Shown piece by piece: positions 1-6,738 of a DNA stretch of 32,638 nucleotides. Each line of letters opens with the position of its first letter. Positions within the stretch are counted from its first letter, which is position 1. This stretch comes from Gammaproteobacteria bacterium. GTDB lineage: Bacteria > Pseudomonadota > Gammaproteobacteria > Steroidobacterales > Woeseiaceae. The position numbers and the translations under genes are program-made. The stretch is taken from NCBI GenBank assembly GCA_029884165.1, contig JAOUIH010000034.1, positions 1-32,638 on the forward strand, read 5' to 3'. A model generated the notes under the pieces. It saw only the letters and a program-made list of their open reading frames with translations. It was not told the DNA's origin and did not search any database.

Positions 1-222
1 TCGCTCGTCGACTCAACGAGCGGCCAAGGAAAACACTAGGTTATTATTCACCGGCAGAGAAATTTGCCGAATGTGTTGCGGCGATCGATTGAATCCGCAA
101 CCCATTGCGGCCATTCGTATGCGGGCGAACCAACGATCGTGACAATGTCTGCAGCTTTGACGGTGCAAGCACACCAAAATAGCATCACTTACGTTCGGAC
201 TTTGCAAAGCGGATTTCGCTAG
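1..222. other. Intergenic stretch upstream of first gene, possible degenerate repeat end
   Basis: No convincing coding sequence is seen here; the minus-strand reading frame covering it has no recognisable domain and overlaps the first gene's start. Around 95-130 the sequence ACCCATTGCGGCCAT matches 13 of 15 positions of the 3' end of the repeat copy at 3825-3992, so a degraded end of the same repeat may lie here. No clear sigma-70 promoter or strong ribosome site is visible before the gene at 223. Confidence 0.3.
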
Positions 223-792
223 ATGGAAATATTCGAGTATGTAGCGGTCCTTACGTCGATCATCATCGGCCTTGGAATGGCGCAGTTGCTGATGGGTGTG
301 ACTCGGCTTATCCAGCATCCCGAGCAAGCAAAACCCTACTGGGTTCATCTTTGCTGGGTGTCGTACATGTTCTTGTTAACGGTGTTCTGGTGGTGGTGGG
401 AGTTCAGGCTCCAACTGGTGGAGACGTGGACTTTCGGCATTTATTTGTTCGTTATTCTATATGCGTTTCTGATGTTTCTGTTGTGTGCACTCTTGTTTCC
501 AAGAGATTTTTCCGGCTATGTCGGCTTCGAGGACTATTTCTATGCGAAACGCAATTGGTTTTTCGGGGTGTTCATTCTTTCGCAATTAATCGACGTTGCT
601 GACGCTTTGATCAAGGGCATGGATTACTACTACAGCCTGGGAATCCAATACCCCGTAGCGCAGTTCGTTATCGTGGCACTCTCCGTTACCGCGATTCTTA
701 CTCGAAACGAGAAATTTCACGCGATCTTTGTCCTTGCCCTGCTGCTTTACATGTTTGTGAACGGATTCTCGCTCTACGATACGGTTGGTTAG
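223..792 (+). CDS. Integral membrane protein of unknown function
   Basis: This 189-residue protein is strongly hydrophobic, with about six predicted membrane segments near residues 8-26, 42-60, 70-92, 112-130, 143-160 and 164-182. An unusual run of five tryptophans and aromatics (FWWWWEFR) sits near the end of segment 2. No domain family is recognised, so no function is proposed. The start at 223 has only a poor upstream Shine-Dalgarno match. The gene is AT-rich compared with the second half of the window and its 3' end is followed within about 70 bp by a repeat fragment. It converges on the serine hydrolase at 944-2014. The length, hydrophobicity pattern and lack of frame breaks make a real gene likely. 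Confidence 0.75.
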   Translation: MEIFEYVAVLTSIIIGLGMAQLLMGVTRLIQHPEQAKPYWVHLCWVSYMFLLTVFWWWWEFRLQLVETWTFGIYLFVILYAFLMFLLCALLFPRDFSGYVGFEDYFYAKRNWFFGVFILSQLIDVADALIKGMDYYYSLGIQYPVAQFVIVALSVTAILTRNEKFHAIFVLALLLYMFVNGFSLYDTVG

Positions 793-860
793 GCACTGCG
801 AAGAGCCAGAAAGAGCAAAGATCAATCAATCAACACCTTCCTCGAAGACCGTGCCTGCGG

Positions 861-938
861 AATGACGGGTTCTGGCCGGAACCAGCCGCTTGCCTGGAGT
901 CAGCGACAATGACGGCTACTGACCCAAAGTGGTCATTT
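861..938. repeat. Partial copy of the region-1 repeat family
   Basis: This segment lies between two convergent genes (stops at 792 and 944). Its right part, ACAATGACGGCTACTGACC, matches the right end of the copy at 2684-2851 at 18 of 19 positions, and the following CCAAAGTGGTCATT corresponds to the terminal inverted repeat. The left part (GAATGAC plus a short palindrome GGTTC/GAACC) resembles the internal part of the full copies. The true left boundary is uncertain. Confidence 0.55.
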
Positions 939-943
939 GTCCA

Positions 944-2014
944 TCACTGAGGCACGAAAATTTCCGCCATCGCCTTGTGCGCGATTCGGGACCAACCTTC
1001 TACAGGACCTTCTCCCGACTCCGCCGGCCCGGCGTTAGTCGCGGCAATGATTACTGTTCCTTGATACGGATACTCGAAAATTACCGCGTTCCCTCCAAAC
1101 GCTTCTTGGCCCCTGGAGAATTTCATGTAGATCCCGTCATCATTCCGCTGTCCAAACCAATTGAAGCCAATTTCCGTACCGCTTCGAAGGGTAACGTGAT
1201 TCCCCTGCAACATTTCGACGCTTTCCTTTGTGAGGATCTTTTCGTTCCTTAGTGCACGCATGAAGGCATGCAAGTCACGTACAGAAGCCCTCATTCCGGT
1301 AGCGCCGCGAAACCCCCAGTTCGCTTTCATGGCTTGTTCGTCGAGCGGTGTGGCAACCGGAGGCACACAGGTGCCATTCTCAATTTCCATTCCCCAGAAA
1401 CCAGAATTGGTCATTCCAGCCGGTCGCATGACCTCGTTTTCGATGAACGCCTCGTATGATTGGCCCGATAGTATTTCCAGAATTATTGCGAGCAGATTGT
1501 AATTGTCGTTCGCATAGGAAAACTCTTCACCGGGTTTAGTTTTCAGCTGTGGCGCGAGCAACGCCTTGAGCGCGGCTTCACGGTTCGCTATTCCGTCCGC
1601 GGCATATTGCTGTCGCAGGCCAGATGTGTGCGTCAACAGATGAAACACGGTAATGCCCGACTTGTCAAAAGGTACACCGGGGAGGTAATCGGCAATTGAA
1701 TCGCGAATGTCCAGGATCTTGCGCTCGTGGAGCAGGAGAACGCCTACCGCAGTAAATTGCTTGGTAATCGATGCTATCCAATAGGATGGCATGCAATGCC
1801 GATTGTTCTCGACGCCTGAATCTCGATGATAGACATGGCCGGCGTCCCAATCGACGAGCACGGAGCCGCGATAACCTCGATGCTCCAGCGAATCAATTGC
1901 TGCATCTGCTTTAAGCGACAAATCGCTGTCGGTGTGCGCGATCGCAATACACGTGAACATTGTTACTGCCGCCAGCACCATCGAAACAACGCCGACACGA
2001 CCGCGACTTTCCAT
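944..2014 (-). CDS. Beta-lactamase-fold serine hydrolase (class C / DD-peptidase-like)
   Basis: This 356-residue protein begins with a probable Sec signal (residues about 7-27). It carries the class C beta-lactamase/esterase motifs SITK (nucleophile Ser about residue 82, Lys 85) and Y-A-N near 167-169, so it should act outside the cytoplasm on an ester, amide or peptide substrate that cannot be named. The chosen start at 2014 is preceded by AGGAGA at good spacing. A longer frame starting at 2044 would lie inside the upstream gene. The start codon is one base from the PadR stop codon, so the pair is almost certainly one operon. A PadR regulator controlling an exported hydrolase suggests response to a small molecule, but this is inference. 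The third motif (usually K/H-x-G) is not obvious. Confidence 0.9.
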   Translation of the reverse strand: MESRGRVGVVSMVLAAVTMFTCIAIAHTDSDLSLKADAAIDSLEHRGYRGSVLVDWDAGHVYHRDSGVENNRHCMPSYWIASITKQFTAVGVLLLHERKILDIRDSIADYLPGVPFDKSGITVFHLLTHTSGLRQQYAADGIANREAALKALLAPQLKTKPGEEFSYANDNYNLLAIILEILSGQSYEAFIENEVMRPAGMTNSGFWGMEIENGTCVPPVATPLDEQAMKANWGFRGATGMRASVRDLHAFMRALRNEKILTKESVEMLQGNHVTLRSGTEIGFNWFGQRNDDGIYMKFSRGQEAFGGNAVIFEYPYQGTVIIAATNAGPAESGEGPVEGWSRIAHKAMAEIFVPQ

Positions 2015-2015
2015 G

Positions 2016-2573
2016 CTAGTTCTCCTGAAGTGCAACCAAAGCAAGCTGCAACATGCCCTGTCTCAGCTTGCTCTCCTTTCGTCGGGTTGACCGAAGAATT
2101 TCATACAGTCGTGCGTCGCCGACGAACTCCTGTTCTTCATAGTCACGGACCACAGTTTCTTGACGCTTGACCAGATCAATAGTCTTCCTCAGCCACTCAA
2201 TCTGCTCATCCTTCGGCAGCAGGCTGAGGTTCAACAGTCGTGATCCAATCGGGTCATACACACCGATCATTCCTGGGTCACCCAGCCCTGTTATCCAATC
2301 CCGAACCATGCTGCGGCCCTTGGGAGTAACTGAATACTGTTGTGTTCCGCGGCCGTCCGACAGTGTGTCCACCATTTCGAGCAGATCGCGTTCATGCAGC
2401 CTCTTGATCAGCGGATATATAGAACCGGCACTGCTGCTGAATCGAGTCGTTGTCGATTTTTCGAAACTGCGCCGGATTTCGTAGGGCGTGCAGGGTTCTC
2501 GTCGTTGAATGTAAGCGATGGTCACAGCCTCAAGATCCGTGAGACGACGAAATTTCTGCCTGATTGAGCTCAT
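2016..2573 (-). CDS. PadR-family transcriptional regulator
   Basis: The 185-residue protein has the N-terminal winged-helix arrangement of PadR regulators: a helix-turn-helix covering residues about 12-75, with the signature region GSIYPLIKRLHERDLL followed by a wing (GRGTQQYSVTPKG), then a helical C-terminal dimerisation part (about 100-185) like the Vir/PadR C-terminal domain. Such proteins usually repress a neighbouring gene and often their own promoter in response to a ligand. It is the first gene of a two-gene unit with the serine hydrolase. No ribosome site is seen before 2573. A weak promoter-like pair on the minus strand (TTGCAG, 18 bp, TACTAT at 2580-2609) would place transcription start almost at the start codon, which would suggest a leaderless mRNA. 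Confidence 0.9.
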   Translation of the reverse strand: MSSIRQKFRRLTDLEAVTIAYIQRREPCTPYEIRRSFEKSTTTRFSSSAGSIYPLIKRLHERDLLEMVDTLSDGRGTQQYSVTPKGRSMVRDWITGLGDPGMIGVYDPIGSRLLNLSLLPKDEQIEWLRKTIDLVKRQETVVRDYEEQEFVGDARLYEILRSTRRKESKLRQGMLQLALVALQEN

Positions 2574-2579
2574 GCACAG

Positions 2580-2609
2580 ATAGTACGAATAGCACTAAAT
2601 AAACTGCAA
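2580..2609 (-). promoter_or_regulatory. Weak sigma-70-like promoter for the PadR operon
   Basis: Read on the minus strand, TTGCAG (2609-2604) and TACTAT (2585-2580) are 18 bp apart and the -10 box ends 7 nt before the PadR ATG at 2573. The -35 match is only 3 of 6. It is the best promoter-like pair visible in this otherwise gene-free gap, which also holds the repeat at 2684-2851. Confidence 0.3.
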
Positions 2610-2683
2610 GCAGTGTGTACGTGTCGGTGACTGACCGAATGCGAGTACTGGTTAGAAAGTTAGTCAAAGTAAGTGGCAGCAAC

Positions 2684-2851
2684 GGCTGCTCTTGGCCGTT
2701 AGCCGCCGGCCAGATTTGCTGATTTCGCATTGATTGAATGACCGCTTTCTGTGAAAGCTGTCGGTCGTTGGGGTAGACGGTCCGCTAACCGCGCAATAGC
2801 TGCCGTTAGCCGGAATTGGTCTACAATGACGGCTAATGACCTATAGCAGGC
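2684..2851. repeat. Full copy A of the region-1 repeat, with terminal inverted repeats
   Basis: This non-coding element of about 168 bp lies between divergent genes (PadR start 2573, HAD gene 2891). Its ends, 2684-2707 and 2828-2851, are imperfect inverted repeats matching at 18 of 24 positions, centred on the core TTAGCCG. It aligns without any gap to copy B at an offset of exactly 1140 bp: 114 of 150 bases agree over 2701-2850 (76%), with the outer thirds much better conserved (53/60 on the left) than the middle. Both copies have the same orientation and bracket the HAD gene. Confidence 0.85.
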
Positions 2852-2890
2852 GCTAGTGGGGCCCGCAGGTTCAGCAGGACAAAGAAATGA

Positions 2891-3769
2891 ATGGGGGTCA
2901 AGGTCATGACCAGTAACCCTAACCATGGCGTGGATGATGATAGACCGATGCTAAGTCGCCGAGATGTTGTGACTGCCGGGCTAACAACGGGGGCGGTGGC
3001 TCTGACTGCTGCCGTAATCTCGGAAGCGGCTGCTGAGGAATCCACTGATAGACAAAAGTCTTTGCGTAACATCAAGGCTTTGACCTTTGATGTATTTGGT
3101 ACCGTCGTGGATTGGCGAAGCTCCGTAATTAGAGAAGGACAGCTTCTGTCTGGACGAAAAGGTATCGACGCAGATTGGGAGGCGTTCGCGGATGCATGGC
3201 GCGCAGGCTATGGTCCTGCAATGAATCGAGTGCGCACCGGTGATTTGCCGTGGATGAACATTAACGACCTTCACCGCCTGATACTCGTGGACTTGCTGGA
3301 CGAGTTTGGCATCCACAACCTTTCATCGCAGGAGATCGACGAATTCAACCGGTCCTGGCACCGCCTGTTACCGTGGCCGGATAGTGTGCCCGGACTCAAT
3401 CGTTTGAAGTCGCGATTCGTTCTAGCGACATTATCAAATGGAAATGTTTCCTTGCTTACGAATATGGCAAAGAATGCAGGGCTTCCTTGGGATTGTGTTC
3501 TGTCGGCAGAACTTTCTGGGCACTACAAACCGGATCGCGAGGTATATGCGACAGCGGCTGATCTTCTCGATTTACCAGCCGAAAACATCATGATGGTTGC
3601 GGCACACAAGGGAGATCTTAGAGCTGCGCAGTCAGTAGGTTTCAAGGCCGGGTTTGTTCCACGACCCCTGGAGTATGGGCCTGATGTCGAGGTCGATACG
3701 ACCCCGGAGGCCGATTTTGATGTCAACGCAAGGGATTTTCTGGACCTCGCTGCCCAACTCGGCGCCTAA
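2891..3769 (+). CDS. Tat-exported haloacid dehalogenase type II-like hydrolase
   Basis: This 292-residue protein has a Tat-type leader (SRRDVV at about residues 22-27, then a hydrophobic stretch ending EAAA). The mature part is a HAD-superfamily protein of the L-2-haloacid dehalogenase type: motif I FDVFGTVVDWRSS (nucleophile Asp about 68, plus the family Arg), motif II LSNGN, the YKPD lysine motif, and motif IV VAAHKGDLRAAQ followed by the family signature RPLEYGP. All catalytic positions appear present. Family members remove halide from 2-haloacids by an Asp ester intermediate; the true substrate is unknown. Starts at 2891 or 2906 are both possible, the latter with a GGGGG tract about 8 nt upstream. 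Most relatives are cytoplasmic, so the Tat signal is unusual. The gene is bracketed by two repeat copies. Confidence 0.9.
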   Translation: MGVKVMTSNPNHGVDDDRPMLSRRDVVTAGLTTGAVALTAAVISEAAAEESTDRQKSLRNIKALTFDVFGTVVDWRSSVIREGQLLSGRKGIDADWEAFADAWRAGYGPAMNRVRTGDLPWMNINDLHRLILVDLLDEFGIHNLSSQEIDEFNRSWHRLLPWPDSVPGLNRLKSRFVLATLSNGNVSLLTNMAKNAGLPWDCVLSAELSGHYKPDREVYATAADLLDLPAENIMMVAAHKGDLRAAQSVGFKAGFVPRPLEYGPDVEVDTTPEADFDVNARDFLDLAAQLGA

Positions 3770-3824
3770 CGGCATTGAACCCAGGTGATCTTCTAATAGC
3801 GGCGCTCGCTTGCTCGCATGAGCA

Positions 3825-3992
3825 TCCGCTTCTGGCCCTTAGCCGCCGGCCACGTTCGCTGATTTCGCATTGCCTGAATGACCGCTTTCGGTGCAAGCTG
3901 CCTGTCGTCCTTGCTGCGTGTCCGGTAACCGCCCGGAAGGCGTCATTTGGCGAAATTGGTCTACAATGACGACCAATGACCCAGAGCGGCCA
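3825..3992. repeat. Full copy B of the region-1 repeat
   Basis: This copy begins about 55 bp after the HAD stop codon and ends about 45 bp before the decayed ORF at 4039. It aligns gap-free with copy A (offset 1140 bp, 76% over the central 150 bp). The left end CCGCTTCTGGCCCTTAGCC and the right end (ACAATGACGACCAATGACCC, then AGAGCGGCCAT) form an imperfect inverted pair. The middle is diverged, which fits conservation of the ends for structure or mobility rather than of a coded product. Confidence 0.85.
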
Positions 3993-4038
3993 TCGACAAG
4001 CCTGTCGACATCGCACTCATTTTGCGAAGTGATTGAAC

Positions 4039-4360
4039 ATGAATAGTTCCGGGATCAACGAATGGCTGACGCTTATTGCAAATGTTGCTGTTGTTGGCGG
4101 AATCGCGTTTCTGGCGATTGAAATTTGCCAGAACAATGAACTTCTCCGATCCGAGTCTCGCCAATCCCTGGTCGCCAATGACGTGGCTTCTCTCTGAGCA
4201 AACTTTCAGAATGCGGATGTATTCGCGAAATTTGTGTCCAACGGTGAAATGTCCGCAGAAGACCAGCTGCGCTTGAGTTTCATGTTTGCGCTGGATCTGA
4301 GAAATCGAGAATTTGAGTATTTTCAATACGTCAATGGACTCCTGGATCGTATTACTCCGT
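4039..4360 (+). pseudogene. Decayed ORF of an unknown membrane-anchored family, truncated into DUF1697 gene
   Basis: From the ATG at 4039 the frame reads a short N-terminus, one hydrophobic segment (residues about 11-29) and a polar helix, then meets TGA at 4195-4197. The same frame continues openly afterwards with a coherent protein-like sequence (ANFQNADVFAKF, then SAEDQLRLSFMFALDLRNRE and FEYFQYVNGLLD). This pattern (one N-terminal membrane helix followed by a soluble helical domain) resembles a common uncharacterised gammaproteobacterial family, recognised from memory only. The frame then runs straight into the start of the DUF1697 gene at 4334, so the 3' half is missing. I read it as a gene broken by one nonsense change and a 3' deletion or insertion junction. 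Confidence 0.65.
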
Positions 4361-4864
4361 GGCATCAATGTCGGCGGCAAGCACAGTGTACCGATGCGCG
4401 ACCTGAAATCGCTCATGGTAGACGTCGGGTTCCGCAACGTCCGAACATACATCCAGAGTGGCAATATCGTTTTGGAGAGCACGACCAGACCGACAGAAGA
4501 GATTTCCGATCTGATAGAGCGAGAGTTTGGCTTCCGACCTGGAGTTTTCATTCTGAGCAGGGAGGAATTCGAGAAGGCGCTTTCGAATAACCCCTACAAC
4601 GCCGATGCTGGCAAGACGGTACATTTGTTCTTTTGTGATAGGGTGCCGACGTCAGTAGACTACGACTTTCTGGAGTCGATCAAGGCTAGCTCGGAGGACT
4701 TTGCTCTTGTCGGCCGTGTGTTCTATTTCCATGCCCCGAATGGCATCGGCCGATCTATCCTAGTTCAGAAGATGCACAGAGCATTTCCGGGCGTTGTGAT
4801 GACGGCAAGGAATCTGAACACGATCAACAAGCTGGCGCAGATGCTCGGCAATTCTCGCAGCTGA
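4334..4864 (+). CDS. DUF1697 family protein
   Basis: The 176-residue protein opens with the DUF1697 signature W-I-V-LLRGINVGGKHSVPM and continues with YIQSGNIVLES, LFFCD and the closing TARNLNTINKLAQML, so the domain is complete at the usual length. The biochemical role of DUF1697 is not established. The ATG at 4334 fits the family's N-terminus exactly; a longer start at 4313 would add seven residues taken from the decayed upstream ORF. No ribosome site precedes 4334, so translation may depend on ribosomes from the upstream remnant. The start codon lies inside the last recognisable part of that remnant, which marks a recombination junction. A repeat fragment starts right at the stop codon. 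Confidence 0.88.
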   Translation: MDSWIVLLRGINVGGKHSVPMRDLKSLMVDVGFRNVRTYIQSGNIVLESTTRPTEEISDLIEREFGFRPGVFILSREEFEKALSNNPYNADAGKTVHLFFCDRVPTSVDYDFLESIKASSEDFALVGRVFYFHAPNGIGRSILVQKMHRAFPGVVMTARNLNTINKLAQMLGNSRS

Positions 4865-4925
4865 CCGGCCGCTACTGGCCGTAAGTGGCCCCTGGTCAGG
4901 AATTAGCTGGATTGTCCGGCATTCG
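4862..4925. repeat. Left-end fragment of the region-1 repeat
   Basis: The sequence ACCGGCCGCTACTGGCCGTA directly after (and touching) the DUF1697 stop codon matches the left end of the other copies (pattern GGCCGCTCTTGGCCGTTAG). Nothing clearly matching the right end is seen before the next gene, so this is a truncated or rearranged copy. Confidence 0.5.
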
Positions 4926-4962
4926 CCGATGGCTGTCACTCAAAAAGAAAAAGGAGCGTCAA

Positions 4963-5364
4963 ATGAGCAGCGCTGATGTTGTGAAGTCGCTATATGAAGC
5001 TTTTGGTACCGGCGACATGCCGACAGTTCTTGGATTACTCCACCCGGAGGTTTTGTGGTGCGAGGCCGAGGGTAGTCCGTATGACTCAGGAGATGGATGG
5101 GTAGGGCCGGACGCCGTCGTTGAAAACCTGTTTGCGAAGATGGGCGATGACTGGGAGGTGTTCACCGTGCATCCGGGTCAGTTCCACGACTCGGGATCCG
5201 TCGTCACCGTCGAAGGTCGGTATGCTGCGAAACACAATGCTACGGGCAAGAAAATGGACTGCCAGGTTTGCCACGTCTCGACCGTTGAGGATGGCAAGAT
5301 CACCAAGTTTCAGCAGTATGTCGACACGGCAAAAATGCAGGATGTAATGGGCGTTAGTTCTTAA
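4963..5364 (+). CDS. SnoaL-like / NTF2-fold protein
   Basis: This 133-residue protein has the pattern of small NTF2-fold proteins of the SnoaL/ketosteroid-isomerase-like group: an N-terminal helix (VVKSLYEAFGTGD), LLHPEVLWCEAEGSPY, a strand with GRYAAKHNATGKKM, then HVSTVEDGKITKFQQYVDTAKM. Members range from isomerases and cyclases to binding proteins without known activity, so only the fold is called. The start at 4963 is chosen because AGGAG lies 7 nt upstream (4952-4956); the open frame extends further upstream only through the repeat fragment. It is a single-gene unit with a repeat on each side. Confidence 0.9.
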   Translation: MSSADVVKSLYEAFGTGDMPTVLGLLHPEVLWCEAEGSPYDSGDGWVGPDAVVENLFAKMGDDWEVFTVHPGQFHDSGSVVTVEGRYAAKHNATGKKMDCQVCHVSTVEDGKITKFQQYVDTAKMQDVMGVSS

Positions 5365-5369
5365 TGGTT

Positions 5370-5477
5370 CACCGGCCGCTCTTGGCCGATACCTGCACTC
5401 GAAATCGACCCTTTTCGTGCTGGCGAGACGTCCGCTCCTGGGAAAAGCCGACCTCGAATGGCCGAAGAGCCCTCGCA
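5370..5477. repeat. Shortened copy of the region-1 repeat
   Basis: The left end ACCGGCCGCTCTTGGCCGATA begins 6 nt after the SnoaL-like stop codon. A partly matching inverted end (GAATGGCCGAAGAGCCC, reverse complement GGGCTCTTCGGCCATTC) lies at about 5456-5472. The roughly 106-bp span would be an internally shortened version of the 168-bp element. After it, 5478-5560 shows no gene or clear signal. Confidence 0.5.
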
Positions 5478-5560
5478 AGTCAGAACGACTCCGGACCTAT
5501 GATTCTTGATATCGTATGCTTGTCTATTTCCCCGGCGCCCACCCGTTCCCTGAGATCATG

Positions 5561-5796
5561 ATGAAAAGAATCTTTGTAATAGCTGCGCTGCTTGCCAACG
5601 CCGGTTGCGCATACATGCAGAGAGTTGAAGCCCCGCCGGCGGCTCCCTCACGATCGAAAGCGCCAGGCTGGAGAACATGACCGACTTCCTCGTGATGGAC
5701 TCCGGCCATACATTTGTAATCAACAACAACGAAGCGATCCGGCAAACGCTGTTTTTCCTCGCAAGCGGGAGTTTCGATCGGGACACAGACGACTAG
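5561..5796 (+). pseudogene. Remnant of a lipoprotein alpha/beta hydrolase (internal deletion and frameshift)
   Basis: The frame from ATG 5561 gives a clean lipoprotein signal (MKRIFVIAALLANAGC, lipobox LANAGC) but stops at 5678-5680 after 39 codons. In another frame, from about 5641 to TAG 5794-5796, the sequence reads GSLTIESARLENMTDFLV, then GHTFVINNNEAIRQTLFFL and a closing SFDRD. This is the pattern of the C-terminus of secreted alpha/beta hydrolases, where the His of the GH is the catalytic histidine. The remnant therefore joins the two ends of a gene whose middle (nucleophile elbow and acid) is gone, with a shift of frame at the join. Family identity rests on memory of the C-terminal pattern. 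Confidence 0.6.
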
Positions 5797-5848
5797 CTGT
5801 TGCTCTCCGATTGCAGCGCCTCGCAAAACGCTTATAGCCGGCGCTGGA

Positions 5849-6688
5849 CTAACGTCCCAGCGCCGCCTTGACGCTGTCGCGATAGCCGCGGCTGAGCGGC
5901 ACCTCGTGTCCTCCATCGAGCAGGATCTTCGTCGACGAATCCACGTTGCGGATCTCGCGTACGGTGTCGACGTTGACGATGAAGCTGCGATGCGTCCGCA
6001 GAAAGCGGGTGGCGTCCAGGCGGATATACAGGTTAGCAATAGTGTCGCGGACGAGATATTCGCGCTCACCGGCATGAACGACGACGTAATTGCGCGCCGC
6101 TTCGAGATATCGAATGTCGTCGAAGGCAACGACGCTGGTTCCCTGCCCGGTCTGCACGACCAGCCGGTCCGGTAGCGGTGGTGCTGTTGTACCCTGTGAC
6201 GAATTGACGCCACCCTCGCGTCCGACCACCGCGCGCCAAGCGAGCACGATCACGAGGATGCCGAAGTAGATCTTGATGTCTTTCTGGTATTCGACAATCA
6301 GGTTCTGAACGAAGGGCTGACGCCAGATATACGGGAAGCCCGTCGCGCCGTACCAGGCAGCGCGCAGCGCGACCATCAGTGTGTAATGGCCGAACGCAAA
6401 CATGATCGTACCGAAAGTATGGCCGACTACAGCCGCCGGCCAGCGGTCCCGCGTCGGCGGAAACAGCCCTAGCCAGTAGACCAGCAGCGGGATCATCGCC
6501 AGTACCCCGAGGCCGCTGGTCACCTGCTCGACCACCAGACGATAGTCGTCCTTGCCGACGCCGAACGCGTCGCGCTCCGAGAATTTGACGTACAGGTCGG
6601 TGCCCCAGAGCACCGTGACCAGTGCGACCCATGCGCAGGCCTGGACCCACGTGCGCTGCGCCGCGCCGACCCGGGCCGAGCGGTTCAT
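5849..6688 (-). CDS. Membrane-anchored LytTR-domain transcriptional regulator
   Basis: The 279-residue protein has about four membrane segments in its first 160 residues (near 17-33, 55-72, 86-108 and 138-155), a short linker, and a C-terminal LytTR DNA-binding domain (about 175-279) with the typical pattern IRYLEAARNYVVVH, TRFLRTHRSFIVNVDTVREI and VPLSRGYRDSVKAAL. There is no receiver domain, so it is not a standard response regulator: signal reception is probably by the membrane part. GGGAGAC upstream of the ATG supports the start. It is divergent from the lipoprotein hydrolase gene at 6807, and the 118-bp gap holds two identical 10-bp repeats likely to be its binding sites. Confidence 0.93.
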   Translation of the reverse strand: MNRSARVGAAQRTWVQACAWVALVTVLWGTDLYVKFSERDAFGVGKDDYRLVVEQVTSGLGVLAMIPLLVYWLGLFPPTRDRWPAAVVGHTFGTIMFAFGHYTLMVALRAAWYGATGFPYIWRQPFVQNLIVEYQKDIKIYFGILVIVLAWRAVVGREGGVNSSQGTTAPPLPDRLVVQTGQGTSVVAFDDIRYLEAARNYVVVHAGEREYLVRDTIANLYIRLDATRFLRTHRSFIVNVDTVREIRNVDSSTKILLDGGHEVPLSRGYRDSVKAALGR

Positions 6689-6708
6689 ACTCGTCTCCCT
6701 GCAGCTGT

Positions 6709-6738
6709 CATTCGTCCCTCGAGGCCGCCATTCGTCCC
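6709..6738. promoter_or_regulatory. Phased direct repeat, candidate LytTR operator
   Basis: CATTCGTCCC occurs exactly twice, at 6709-6718 and 6729-6738, 20 bp start to start, about two helical turns. LytTR regulators bind pairs of roughly 9-bp direct repeats with this phasing, and the AlgR core (CCGTTCGTC) shares TTCGTC. The pair lies 21-50 bp before the LytTR gene and 69-98 bp before the divergent hydrolase, so it could control both. Confidence 0.55.

Noticed and set aside
785-3780. Integron attC sites: GTTAGGC at the stop of the first gene and GCCTAAC at the HAD stop codon
   Set aside because: The half-sites have opposite orientation and no matching partner half-sites lie within 150 bp. 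The repeat ends do not follow the attC core pattern, and no integrase is present in the window.
1-5560. CRISPR array suggested by repeated elements in region 1
   Set aside because: The repeats are about 168 bp, 1-1.5 kb apart, diverged and separated by genes; there are no regular short spacers or cas genes.
5840-5864. Hairpin GGCGCTGG/CCAGCGCC over the LytTR stop codon as a terminator
   Set aside because: The stem is perfect, but there is no T run on either strand and it overlaps the stop codon, so termination is not supported.
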